From Candidatus Intricatilinea gracilis (lineage in GTDB: Bacteria; Pseudomonadota; Gammaproteobacteria; Burkholderiales; Burkholderiaceae_C): a DNA stretch of 64,000 nt. Each line of letters begins with the position of its first letter. Within the stretch, counting starts at the first letter, position 1. Positions 8,251 to 16,577 of this stretch are shown piece after piece. The position numbers and the translations under genes are program-made. The stretch spans positions 237,501 to 301,500 of the forward strand of contig JADJDQ010000003.1 of the NCBI GenBank assembly GCA_016702605.1. The letters run 5' to 3'. Under the pieces are notes generated by a model that was given only the letters and a program-made list of their open reading frames with translations, had not been told where the DNA came from and made no database searches.

Positions 8251-9867
8251 TCACGTCGTCGACGCCGGACGTTTGCCCCGGGCATACCAACGGATCGGCT
8301 GGGCCACCACCGGGCGCGGCGCCGCACCGTGTGCCACCAGCGTGGCGTCGAGCTTCTTGCCGGCGTCATCGGCCAGCGCAGCAGTCAGCGCCGCCCCCAC
8401 CGCCCTGCCCCGCGCCGGCGCATCACCCACCGCCGGCGCAAACGCCAGCTGATCGACGATATGCAGCAGGTGATGTTTGCCGCGCTCGTTGGTGCTGCCG
8501 TAACCCTTGATCAGCCGGCCGCAACAAGCGATCTGCAAGCCGAGCGCAGCGTCTTCACCCAGGCCACGTCCCACGGCCGCCAGCCAGCGCTCGATCAAGA
8601 CCTGCTCCACCCCAAAACGGCTGCCCCAGCGGCGCACGCGCTTGAAGCTACCCAGCAGCCGCAGCGCGACCAGCCCGACCACGCTGTGGCTGGGCAGCGC
8701 CAGCGGCAACGCATACGGCAGCCGGCCGCGCGCGACCCGACGCGCATCCCAGCGATGCAAGGCCTGCGCCCAACGCGAAGGCAACATCGCGGCGAACTCC
8801 GGCACGCCGGGCTTGAAGTGGTCATGCACACGCAGCAACTCTCCCGGCGCCACCTTCACCTCGCGCCGTACACGATCGAACCGGCTGGCACGGGCCTTGA
8901 GCTCCGCCACTCGCACGATGTCGTCGAACGCCATCCACAGCGCCAGCCAGCGCGCCACCTCGTTGACAGCGGCGAGTGCGTCGGTACCAGCAACAACAAG
9001 CAGCCGCTCGAGCCGCTGCACATACAGCTCGGCGTAGGCCGCGTCCTGATAGTCGAGCAGCCGGTCGTAGCCGAGCGCCGTGATGTCATGCAAGGCAGCC
9101 GGCAGTCGCTTTGCCACGGCCGGCGGCAGTACCGGCAACTTCGCCTTGGCCTCGGCGGCCAGTTCGGCGCTGACCTCGCGCGCCACGGCCATCAACCGAT
9201 CGCGCTGCGACTTGGCGTTGACGACACGGTCCCAGGCCGCCGCAAAGCCGCGCAGGCTGGGCTCGACGCCCTTGCCGCCCGCGCGGATGGTGGCTTCATA
9301 CGCCGCGCGCTCGAACGGCAGCAGCCCACTCGCACAACACCAGCCCGCCAGGGCGCCGAACATGACGGCGCTCACGACCGCGTTGCTCTGCTGCGCCAGG
9401 GTGGCCATGTCGAGCAGTTCTAGCTCGCGGGCATTGCTGCGCAACACCTCGACCAGCTTGGACTCGGGCACCCGACCATCGGCCTGCTGCATACGTTCGA
9501 TGGTGGTGTAGCTGCGGCTGGTCGACGCGACCACGGCAGTGCGGTCTGGCGACACCAGACCGAGCGCACATTGCCGCGTGGCCTCCATCAACTCCGACCC
9601 CACCAGCAGATCCAGCCCGCCCGGCACGGCGTACAGCCCGAACACCGGTTTGCGTCCGCCCAGCGCGCTGTCCGGCAACGGGAAGATCTCGACGTAGTAG
9701 GTGGTCGCGCCCGTGCGCTGCGCCACGCCGGGAATCGATGTGCCCTGCACGGCATGCCCGCAGTGGCGCGCGGTATCCACCAGCCAGTCGGCCAGCACGC
9801 CACCGCCCTCGCCGCCCAGGGCGCTGAGCAGGATGGTGACCGGCCTTGTCGTATCGAGTTCGCTCAT
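8251..9867 (-). CDS. iorB: indolepyruvate:ferredoxin oxidoreductase beta-type subunit, long form
   Basis: 538 residues. The N-terminal 190 residues are a gamma-type pyruvate:ferredoxin oxidoreductase domain, with the GGEGGGVLADWL motif and GTSIPGVAQRTGATTYYVE. The remaining 340 residues are a long helical extension absent from archaeal IorB (about 200 residues) and similar to the C-terminal part of bacterial single-chain versions. With IorA it should decarboxylate aryl pyruvates oxidatively to aryl-acetyl-CoA. The start at 9867 overlaps the stop of a small spacer ORF as ATGA. Unusually, the gene is separated from iorA by 433 bp carrying two large hairpins. Confidence 0.82.
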   Translation of the reverse strand: MSELDTTRPVTILLSALGGEGGGVLADWLVDTARHCGHAVQGTSIPGVAQRTGATTYYVEIFPLPDSALGGRKPVFGLYAVPGGLDLLVGSELMEATRQCALGLVSPDRTAVVASTSRSYTTIERMQQADGRVPESKLVEVLRSNARELELLDMATLAQQSNAVVSAVMFGALAGWCCASGLLPFERAAYEATIRAGGKGVEPSLRGFAAAWDRVVNAKSQRDRLMAVAREVSAELAAEAKAKLPVLPPAVAKRLPAALHDITALGYDRLLDYQDAAYAELYVQRLERLLVVAGTDALAAVNEVARWLALWMAFDDIVRVAELKARASRFDRVRREVKVAPGELLRVHDHFKPGVPEFAAMLPSRWAQALHRWDARRVARGRLPYALPLALPSHSVVGLVALRLLGSFKRVRRWGSRFGVEQVLIERWLAAVGRGLGEDAALGLQIACCGRLIKGYGSTNERGKHHLLHIVDQLAFAPAVGDAPARGRAVGAALTAALADDAGKKLDATLVAHGAAPRPVVAQPIRWYARGKRPASTT

Positions 9868-10145
9868 GAGGGATGGGCTTGATTTGCTTGGGCCTTCGCC
9901 TGCGCAGGGTGTGGCGCGATCCGGGCGCGGGCGGGCAGCCGCCGGCGCTCATGCGTCCCTAAATCGCGCCGACGGCCGCCCACCCCCACCCGAATCCGAA
10001 CCAGCGAGGTGTGCGAAGTCAGCCCAACACGCTCAACTTCCAGACCCGGCGGAATGTGACTCGGCAGCAATTCGGCGTCAGCACTCAATACCAGCTTGGA
10101 AGGCGTCACTGTCACATCACACGCACCACCCCAAGCACATGTCAT
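9864..10145 (-). CDS. possible small ORF in the iorA-iorB spacer, coupled to iorB
   Basis: A 93-codon frame from ATG 10145 ends with TGA at 9864-9866, overlapping the iorB start as ATGA. The first half (for example TPSKLVLSADAELLPSHIPP) looks like beta-strand protein, while the second half is Arg/Ala-rich and covers the second hairpin. GC3 is lower than in neighbouring genes. It may be a real leader gene coupled to iorB, the remnant of a decayed gene, or chance. No family was recognised. Confidence 0.25.
   Translation of the reverse strand: MTCAWGGACDVTVTPSKLVLSADAELLPSHIPPGLEVERVGLTSHTSLVRIRVGVGGRRRDLGTHERRRLPARARIAPHPAQAKAQANQAHPS
9919..9995. repeat. long imperfect hairpin B with conserved 19-base loop core
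   Basis: Pairing outward from a 23-base loop (9946-9968) gives about 27 positions of GC-rich stem with five or six mismatches (9919-9945 with 9969-9995). The loop core CTCATGCGTCCCTAAATCG (9948-9966) is the exact reverse complement of the loop core of hairpin A, 241 bases away. The stem sequences of the two hairpins differ although both still pair. It lies inside the transcribed iorA-iorB spacer. Confidence 0.7.
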
Positions 10146-10179
10146 TGGCCTGATCGCCCAAGTCGGCCCATGCTGCTCG

Positions 10180-10252
10180 CCAGGGCGCAGGGGGCGGGCC
10201 CGGTGACGATTTAGGGACGCATGAGGAACCGGGCCCGCCCCCTGTGCCCTGG
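10180..10252. repeat. long hairpin A with conserved 19-base loop core
   Basis: A 25-bp stem (10180-10204 with 10228-10252) with a single G-T mismatch surrounds a 23-base loop. The loop core CGATTTAGGGACGCATGAG (10207-10225) is perfectly complementary to that of hairpin B. The hairpin begins about 50 bp after the iorA stop codon on the minus strand, so it could also act as a transcription attenuator or RNA stabiliser. No T-run follows. Confidence 0.75.
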
Positions 10253-10300
10253 CCGCTCCACTCGTCGAAAACAACAGTTCGAGCATGCAGACAGCCCCGA

Positions 10301-12550
10301 TCAAGCCGGCAACAACAAGCGACGAACCGACGAACGCACGCCGTCGACAACACGTTCGAGCCATCCAGGATTGCTGATCACCTCGGCCCGATAAAAGCTC
10401 GGGCACAAGGTTGCGGCGTGCGCATTGGCACCACACAAGCCACACCCGACACAGCCATCGATGACAGTCGCCACCGGGTCGACCTTGAGCGGATCCGGGT
10501 TGTCCTTGAGCGTGAGCGTGGGGCAGCCCGACAGGCGGATGCAGGCGTGATCGCCGGTGCACACGTCCTCGTCGACGCCGTACTTGACCCGCTCGACGCG
10601 TTCACCGCGCTTGAGCAAACCGGCGATCCACGGCTTGATGCGGCGCTGGCGTTCGAGCTGGCATTCACCTTCGGCAATGATCACCTTGAGGCCACTGAAG
10701 TCGCTGGTGAAGGCGTCCTCCAGCGTGGTGCGCATGGCGGTGACGTCGTAGTTGTCGACGACGCGAAGCCACAACACACCCAGGCCTTTCAGCGTGGTCT
10801 CGATGGTCTGGTTCTTGTGGGTCAGGCTCTGATGTTTGTCGGGCGCGGCGGCCTTGGCTTCGTCATCGGGTGTGGAGATGATGTCTTGTGTGCCGGTGGC
10901 CGAGGTGTAGCCGTTCTTCATGATGAGCAGCACGGCATCGTCGCCGTTGAACAGCGCGCTCTGCACACCTGTGAGCAGGCCGTTGTGCCAGAAGCCGCCG
11001 TCGCCCATCACGCTGAGCACACGGCGCTGCATCAGCGGCGACACGCCGGCGCGGCTGGCCAGGCTCATGCCGTAGCCCAGGATCGAATGGCCCGACGAGA
11101 ACGGCTCGAAGGTGGCGAAGGCATGGCAGCCGATGTCGGCCGCCACATGCACCGGGCCGACGGCCTGCTGCGCCAGCTTCAGGGCCGAGAACACCGGGCG
11201 CTCGGGGCAGCCGATGCAGAAATTGGGCGGGCGCGGTGGCAGTGGTGTGCCGAGCAAGGCGGCCGCTGAAGAACGGTGCGCGTTGTTGGCCGCCAGCCAG
11301 GCGCGGCCAGCGTCAAGGCCGGCACGTATCGTGGCGGCGCCCAGGGCATCTGCTACGGTCGAGGGCGACGCCGCGGTGGTGCCGTTAGCCGCACGACCAT
11401 CACCGGCCGCACCGAGGTAGCGATCGAAGAAGCCGATCAAGCCACGCGCCAGCACCTCGACGTTGTATTCACCTGCGGCCGACCCACTGGCGGCCATCAG
11501 GTCCTTGCCATGCAGCGCGGTGTGCACACCGGCGCGGCGCAGTGCGGCGGAGATGTCGAGCTCGATGTATTCGGGCGCGCCTTCTTCGAGCACCATCACG
11601 GCTTCGTGCTGGCGACAGAAGTCGACCACCTCGTCGGGTACGAGCGGATAGGTGACGTTGAGCACCAGCAGCGGCGCCTGGCTGGCGCCGAAAGCATCGG
11701 CCAGACCGAGCAGTTGCAGCGCGCGCATCAGCGAGTTGTAGATGCCGCCCTGCACGATGAGGCCGACCTGTTCGAGCGGGCCGTCGATGTGGTTGTTGAG
11801 CCGGTGCTCGCGGATGTAGCGCTGCGCGGCCGGGATGCGTTGCTCGACCTTGAGCTTCTCGTGCGCAAAGATCACCGGCGGATGCGCCAGGCGGCCGTAG
11901 TCGAAGCTCGACGGTTCGGCCAGCGGCGTGCGCGACGAGATGGCCGGCGCAACGTTGTCCTTGCAGACGAAGCTGCCACGCACATGGCAGGCGCGAATGC
12001 GCAGTTGCAGCACGGCCGGCATGTTGCTGGCCTCGCTCATGGCGAAGGCGTGTTCGACCATGTCGACCATCACGCTCAGGTCCGGCCGCGGATCGAGCAG
12101 CAGCAGCGTGGACTTCATCGCGAACGCATGCGTGCGCTCCTGGATGACGCTGGCGCCTTCGCCGTAGTCCTCGCCCGAGACGATGAGCGCGCCGCCCTTC
12201 ACGCCGGGCGACGACAGATTCGACAAGGCATCGGCCGCCACATTGGTGCCGACGATGCTCTTCCACGTCACCGCACCGCGCACGGGGTAATGCAGCGAGG
12301 CGCCGAGCATGGCCGCGGCGGAGGCCTCATTGGCGCACGCTTCGACATGCACGCCCAGCTCATCGAGGTAGGGCCGCGCCTGCACCATCACATCCAGCAG
12401 ATGCGACACCGGCGCGCCCTGGTAGCCGCCGATGTACGACACACCCGACTGCAACAGCGCCTTGGTGATGGCCAGGATGCCTTCGCCATGAAACACCGTG
12501 CCGGCGCCCTGGCGCAGCTGCTCGATCTCGCGGGTGAACTGGACTTCCAT
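10301..12550 (-). CDS. iorA: indolepyruvate:ferredoxin oxidoreductase alpha subunit (IorA-like)
   Basis: 749 residues. The N-terminal half is a pyruvate:ferredoxin oxidoreductase alpha domain (YQGAPVSHLLD, NEASAAAMLGAS, GEDYGEG). A thiamine-diphosphate domain follows, with CIGCPERPVF and the GDGGFWHNG motif. The C-terminus carries cysteines at about 664, 670, 676 and then C-x2-C-x2-C-x9-C at 700-716, enough for one or two Fe-S clusters. It would turn indole-, phenyl- or hydroxyphenyl-pyruvate into the aryl-acetyl-CoA with electron transfer to a ferredoxin. It starts five bases after the hpaR stop, so hpaR and iorA are co-transcribed. At 749 residues it is somewhat longer than archaeal IorA. 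Confidence 0.88.
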   Translation of the reverse strand: MEVQFTREIEQLRQGAGTVFHGEGILAITKALLQSGVSYIGGYQGAPVSHLLDVMVQARPYLDELGVHVEACANEASAAAMLGASLHYPVRGAVTWKSIVGTNVAADALSNLSSPGVKGGALIVSGEDYGEGASVIQERTHAFAMKSTLLLLDPRPDLSVMVDMVEHAFAMSEASNMPAVLQLRIRACHVRGSFVCKDNVAPAISSRTPLAEPSSFDYGRLAHPPVIFAHEKLKVEQRIPAAQRYIREHRLNNHIDGPLEQVGLIVQGGIYNSLMRALQLLGLADAFGASQAPLLVLNVTYPLVPDEVVDFCRQHEAVMVLEEGAPEYIELDISAALRRAGVHTALHGKDLMAASGSAAGEYNVEVLARGLIGFFDRYLGAAGDGRAANGTTAASPSTVADALGAATIRAGLDAGRAWLAANNAHRSSAAALLGTPLPPRPPNFCIGCPERPVFSALKLAQQAVGPVHVAADIGCHAFATFEPFSSGHSILGYGMSLASRAGVSPLMQRRVLSVMGDGGFWHNGLLTGVQSALFNGDDAVLLIMKNGYTSATGTQDIISTPDDEAKAAAPDKHQSLTHKNQTIETTLKGLGVLWLRVVDNYDVTAMRTTLEDAFTSDFSGLKVIIAEGECQLERQRRIKPWIAGLLKRGERVERVKYGVDEDVCTGDHACIRLSGCPTLTLKDNPDPLKVDPVATVIDGCVGCGLCGANAHAATLCPSFYRAEVISNPGWLERVVDGVRSSVRRLLLPA

Positions 12551-12555
12551 GGGGG

Positions 12556-13167
12556 TCAGGCGTCGCGGCTGTTGGCGCGAGCTGCAGACTTGCGCGCCGG
12601 TGCGATCTTGCCGTTGGATATTGACTTGGCCGCCTTGGTGGGTTTCGCAGATCTGGTCGACTCAGGCTTGACCGACGCAGCAGCTTCTTCCTGCTGCTCG
12701 GCATGGGCACCGAGGTGGCCGATCAGCACGTCCAGCAGATCGTAGACCTCGTGCATGACCTTGACGCCGATCTCGGCTTCGAGTGCGGCGTAACGCGCCT
12801 CGACCTGGGTGATGAGCTTCTTCGCCAGCTTGCGTCCGGCGGCACTGAGGCTCACCGCCACGCGGCGCTGGTCGCCGGCCATACGCTCACGCGCGATCAG
12901 GCCGAGTTCTTCCATGCGTGCCAGCACACCGGCGATGCTGGGGCTGGAGATCTGGCAGGCATCACCGAGCTGGCGCGGTTCGAGCGCGGGCACGCCGCCG
13001 GTCTCGGCGTCGAACAGCGCGCGCACGATGCGCCACTGCTGGTCCGTCAGCCCCTGCTGGTTGAGCAGGGGGCGGAACTGCGCCATCAGCGCCTCGCGCG
13101 CCTGCAGCAGCAGCAGCGGCAGATTGCGGTGGCGCAGTTCGGGGGGATGGGTGTCGGCAGCAGCCAT
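12556..13167 (-). CDS. hpaR: MarR-family regulator HpaR of homoprotocatechuate degradation
   Basis: 203 residues. The opening RNLPLLLLQAREALMAQFRP and the helix-turn-helix around QLGDACQISSPSIAGVLARME, with the wing DQRRVAVSLSAAGR, match the HpaR/HpcR repressor family. HpaR represses the hpa meta-cleavage genes and is usually released by the aromatic substrate. It is divergent from hpaG1. The last 45 residues form a Lys/Ala/Ser-rich tail (KPTKAAKSISNGK) not typical of HpaR of about 145-150 residues, which could add nonspecific DNA affinity. It heads a minus-strand unit with iorA and iorB. Confidence 0.9.
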   Translation of the reverse strand: MAAADTHPPELRHRNLPLLLLQAREALMAQFRPLLNQQGLTDQQWRIVRALFDAETGGVPALEPRQLGDACQISSPSIAGVLARMEELGLIARERMAGDQRRVAVSLSAAGRKLAKKLITQVEARYAALEAEIGVKVMHEVYDLLDVLIGHLGAHAEQQEEAAASVKPESTRSAKPTKAAKSISNGKIAPARKSAARANSRDA

Positions 13168-13226
13168 GGCGTGTGGGCGGACGAGCGGCAGGTTCGAGTA
13201 CGGGTAAATGCGGAGGCGTTTCGTGT

Positions 13227-13270
13227 TTGACTTTGCTGAGATCTTAGTGATCCAATCACTTCGATGTCAG
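13227..13270. promoter_or_regulatory. candidate HpaR operator with overlapping divergent promoters
   Basis: The 15-base dyad AGTGAT-CCA-ATCACT occupies 13246-13260. On the minus strand, CTGACA (13265-13270) and TAAGAT (13241-13246) are spaced by 18 bases and point toward hpaR. On the plus strand, TTGACT (13227-13232) and TCCAAT (13251-13256), also 18 bases apart, point toward hpaG1. The dyad overlaps both promoters, so one bound dimer could repress both. The half-site TCAGTGA nearby (13267-13273) may be a second contact. The dyad is seen; the assignments are inferred. Confidence 0.5.
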
Positions 13271-13396
13271 TGAATTTGCTCCGGGCATACCCTGAGACAT
13301 CCACCCGACCAGGGCAGCGGCGCAGCTGAAGTTGATCAAGCGTCGCCGCAAGACTTCCACTACGCACGAACCGCAAGAACCGCAGGCACCCCAGCG

Positions 13397-14092
13397 ATGA
13401 ACACGCCAGCAGCGTCTTTCCAGGCCACACCCGGCGCCATGCCGACGCGCCGAGGCGCGGTCTACGGCGTGGCGCTCAATGACCCGGCTGACATGGCCGC
13501 GCTCGGCGAGGCCGTCCACCAGGCGCCGTACAAGGCCGCACCGCGGGCGCCGGTGCTGTACATCAAGCCGCGCAACACCTGGGCACGCAGCAGTGACGCC
13601 ATCACCGTGCCGGCTGGTATCGAGGCTTTGCGCATGGGTGCTGCGCTCGGCGTGGTGATCGGCCGCACGGCCTGCAAGGTCAGCCTGGTCGATGCGCTCG
13701 ACCATGTCGCCGGCTACTGCGTCGTCAACGACGTGGCCGTGCCGCATGCCAGCTGGTACCGGCCCTCGGTGCCCTGCCTGGCACGTGACGGCTTCTGCGT
13801 GATCGGCGACGACCTGATCCCGGCCTCAGCGGTGAGTGATCAGGACGAAGCAAGTTTTCGGATCGACATCGACGGTGAGTTGGTGCAGCAATCCAGCACC
13901 GCGGGGCGTGTGCGCGGCGTCGCGCAACTGATCGCCGACCTGAGCGAGTTCATGACCCTGCACCCGGGCGACATCGTGCTGACCGGCCTGACCCATCAGC
14001 CGCCGCTGGCGCGTGTCGGTCAGACGGTGAGCATCACCTTCGACGGCATCGGCCGCATCGAGAACACCCTGGTGGCCGAGGAGTCGGCATGA
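13397..14092 (+). CDS. hpaG1: HpaG1: fumarylacetoacetate-hydrolase-fold decarboxylase, N-terminal half equivalent
   Basis: 231 residues of FAH fold, with KPRNTWARSSDAI, an LGVVIGR core and the GDIVLTGLT motif near the C-terminus. It corresponds to the N-terminal half of E. coli HpaG, which decarboxylates 5-carboxy-2-oxohept-3-enedioate. In this organism the two halves are separate genes overlapping as ATGA (14089-14092). It is the first gene of the hpa unit, divergent from hpaR, with the candidate operator about 140 bp upstream. No strong ribosome site precedes the ATG. Confidence 0.87.
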   Translation: MNTPAASFQATPGAMPTRRGAVYGVALNDPADMAALGEAVHQAPYKAAPRAPVLYIKPRNTWARSSDAITVPAGIEALRMGAALGVVIGRTACKVSLVDALDHVAGYCVVNDVAVPHASWYRPSVPCLARDGFCVIGDDLIPASAVSDQDEASFRIDIDGELVQQSSTAGRVRGVAQLIADLSEFMTLHPGDIVLTGLTHQPPLARVGQTVSITFDGIGRIENTLVAEESA

Positions 14093-14943
14093 CGAGTTCA
14101 CCGCCAAAGCCGCGTCAACACGGGCTGATCACAGCACGTGTCGCCTACGGCGGCGCCATCCACGGCGCCACGCCGCTTGGTGGCCAGTTGCCGAGCGACG
14201 CCAGTGAACTCATCCGACTGCAACTCGACGATGGCCGTGTCGTGGGTGAAGACCAGGTCGTCTGGCTGCCACCCTTCGAAGTGGGCACCGTCATCGCCCT
14301 GGGCCTGAACTACGCCGACCATGTGAAGGAACTGGCCAAGGAGTTGTCGGACCGCAGCGCCGCCAATTCGGCCAAGAAGCCCGAGGAGCCGCTGGTCTTT
14401 CTGAAAGCCGCGTCCGCACTGATCGGCCACCGCGGCCAGACGCGCCGCCCGGCCGACGCCAGCTTCATGCACTACGAATGTGAACTTGCCGTGGTGATCG
14501 GCCGCATCGCCAGCAAGGTGAGCCGCGCCGACGCCCTGAGCGTTGTCGCCGGCTACAGCATCTGCAACGACTACGCCGTGCGCGACTACCTCGAGAACTG
14601 GTTTCGCCCCAACCTGCGCGTGAAGAACCGCGACGGCGGCACCGTGCTCGGCCCCTGGCTGGTCGACGCCTCGCTGGTGCCCGACCCGCAGGCGCTCACG
14701 CTGCGCACCACCGTCAACGGCAAGTCCACCCAGCAGGGCCACACCGGCAACATGGTGCACGACGTGGCCGCACTCATCGAATACCTCAGCGCCTTCATGA
14801 CGCTGCAGCCGGGCGACGTCATCCTTACCGGCACGCCCGAAGGGGTCGTCAACGTGAACGCCGGCGACGAGGTGGTGTGCGAGGTCGAAGGACTTGGCCG
14901 CCTGGTTAGCACGCTTGCAAGCGATACGGTCTTCGGCCGCTGA
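14089..14943 (+). CDS. hpaG2: HpaG2: fumarylacetoacetate-hydrolase-fold isomerase/decarboxylase
   Basis: 284 residues. The FAH-family core is complete: GLNYADHVKEL, FLKAASALIGH, the metal-binding MHYECELAVVIGR (the E-x-E pair), NDYAVRDYLENWFRPNLRVKN cut by other residues, and GDVILTGTPEGV. It matches the C-terminal half of HpaG, 2-hydroxyhepta-2,4-diene-1,7-dioate isomerase. It probably works as a heterodimer with HpaG1. A 162-bp gap without obvious features separates it from hpaE. Confidence 0.88.
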   Translation: MTSSPPKPRQHGLITARVAYGGAIHGATPLGGQLPSDASELIRLQLDDGRVVGEDQVVWLPPFEVGTVIALGLNYADHVKELAKELSDRSAANSAKKPEEPLVFLKAASALIGHRGQTRRPADASFMHYECELAVVIGRIASKVSRADALSVVAGYSICNDYAVRDYLENWFRPNLRVKNRDGGTVLGPWLVDASLVPDPQALTLRTTVNGKSTQQGHTGNMVHDVAALIEYLSAFMTLQPGDVILTGTPEGVVNVNAGDEVVCEVEGLGRLVSTLASDTVFGR

Positions 14944-15105
14944 GACCAGCCAATACAGCCGTTCACCACAAGGCGCAGGCGACACAGCAACAGCGACAGA
15001 CACCGACGTTCAGGCAAGACGACCGACACAGGCCATCGACCGGACAACCCCACGATCACCCCGTAGCGACAAGGTGATCCGGCAGCAGGACCACAGGAGA
15101 CAACG

Positions 15106-16575
15106 ATGCGCATCGAGCATCTGATCAACGGCAAGCCGCAAGGCGGCAATGACTACTTCGAGACCGTCAACCCGTCCAACCGGCAGGTGCTGGCCGAGGT
15201 GGCACGTGGGAGTGCGGACGAGGTGAACGCCGCGGTGGCTGCGGCCAAGGCGGCCTTTCCGGCCTGGGCCTCGCGCCCCGCGACCGAACGCGCGGCGCTG
15301 ATGAGGAAGCTCGGCGAACTCATCACGAGACACGTGCCCGAGATCGCCCGCACCGAGACCGAGGACACCGGCCAGTCCATCAGCCAGACCGGCAAACAAC
15401 TGGTGCCACGGGCGGCCGACAACTTCACGTACTTCGCCGAGATGTGCACGCGGGTCGATGGCCACACCTACCCCACCCCCACGCACCTGAACTACACACT
15501 CTTTCACCCCGTGGGTGTGTGTGCGCTGATCAGCCCGTGGAACGTGCCGTTCATGACGGCCACCTGGAAGACCGCGCCCTGCCTGGCCTTCGGCAACACG
15601 GCAGTGCTGAAGATGAGCGAGCTCTCGCCGCTCACTGCGGCGCGCCTAGGTGAACTGGCGCTCGAAGCCGGCCTGCCGCCCGGTGTGCTCAACGTCGTGC
15701 ACGGCTACGGCAAGGACGTGGGTGAACCGCTGTGCGCGCACCCGGATGTACGCGCCATTTCCTTCACCGGCTCCACCCTCACGGGCAATCGCATCGTGCA
15801 GTCGGCGGGCCTCAAGAAGTTCAGTATGGAACTCGGCGGCAAGAGCCCCTTCGTGATCTTTGCCGACGCCGATCTGGACCGTGCGCTCGACGCCGCGATC
15901 TTCATGATCTTCTCCAACAACGGCGAGCGCTGCACCGCAGGCAGCCGCATCCTGGTGGAGCGCCGCATCTACGCCGACTTCGCCGAGAAGTTCGCCGCCC
16001 GTGCACGCCGCATCACGGTGGGTGACCCGCTGGCAGATAGCACCATCATCGGCCCCATGATCAGCCCAGCCCACTTGGCCAAGGTGCGCAGCTACATCGA
16101 ACTCGGCCCCAGGGAAGGCGCCACCATGCTGTGCGGTGGCATCGACCGCCCGAGCTACGCGCCCGAACTTGGCGCCGACCTGCAACGCGGCAACTTCGTC
16201 TGGCCCACCGTATTTGCCGATGTCGACAACCGCATGAAGATCGCCCAGGACGAGATCTTCGGCCCGGTGGCCTGCCTGATCCCTTTCGACGACGAGGCCG
16301 ACGCCATTCGCATCGCCAATGACATCCAGTATGGCCTCTCTAGCTACGTGTGGACCGAGAACCTCGGCAAGGCGCATCGCGTCGCCGCATCCATCGAAGC
16401 CGGCATGTGTTTCGTCAACAGCCAGAACGTGCGCGACTTGCGCCAGCCGTTCGGTGGCACCAAGGCGTCGGGCACTGGCCGCGAAGGAGGCACCTGGAGC
16501 TACGAGGTCTTCCTCGAACCCAAGAACGTCGCGGTGTCATTGGGCTCACATCACATTCCACATTGGGGGCACTAA
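15106..16575 (+). CDS. hpaE: HpaE: 5-carboxymethyl-2-hydroxymuconate semialdehyde dehydrogenase
   Basis: 489 residues, the normal length for the family. It is an NAD-dependent aldehyde dehydrogenase: general base E242 in MELGGKSP, catalytic C276 in NNGERCTAGS, and the Rossmann segment SFTGSTLTG. The C-terminal PFGGTKASGTGREGG motif is typical of HpaE and related semialdehyde dehydrogenases. It oxidises the ring-cleavage product of HpaD to the tricarboxylic acid. The ATG at 15106 follows a purine-rich AGGAGA site. It is followed after two bases by hpaD, so the two are translated together. Confidence 0.92.
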   Translation: MRIEHLINGKPQGGNDYFETVNPSNRQVLAEVARGSADEVNAAVAAAKAAFPAWASRPATERAALMRKLGELITRHVPEIARTETEDTGQSISQTGKQLVPRAADNFTYFAEMCTRVDGHTYPTPTHLNYTLFHPVGVCALISPWNVPFMTATWKTAPCLAFGNTAVLKMSELSPLTAARLGELALEAGLPPGVLNVVHGYGKDVGEPLCAHPDVRAISFTGSTLTGNRIVQSAGLKKFSMELGGKSPFVIFADADLDRALDAAIFMIFSNNGERCTAGSRILVERRIYADFAEKFAARARRITVGDPLADSTIIGPMISPAHLAKVRSYIELGPREGATMLCGGIDRPSYAPELGADLQRGNFVWPTVFADVDNRMKIAQDEIFGPVACLIPFDDEADAIRIANDIQYGLSSYVWTENLGKAHRVAASIEAGMCFVNSQNVRDLRQPFGGTKASGTGREGGTWSYEVFLEPKNVAVSLGSHHIPHWGH

Positions 16576-16577
16576 CC

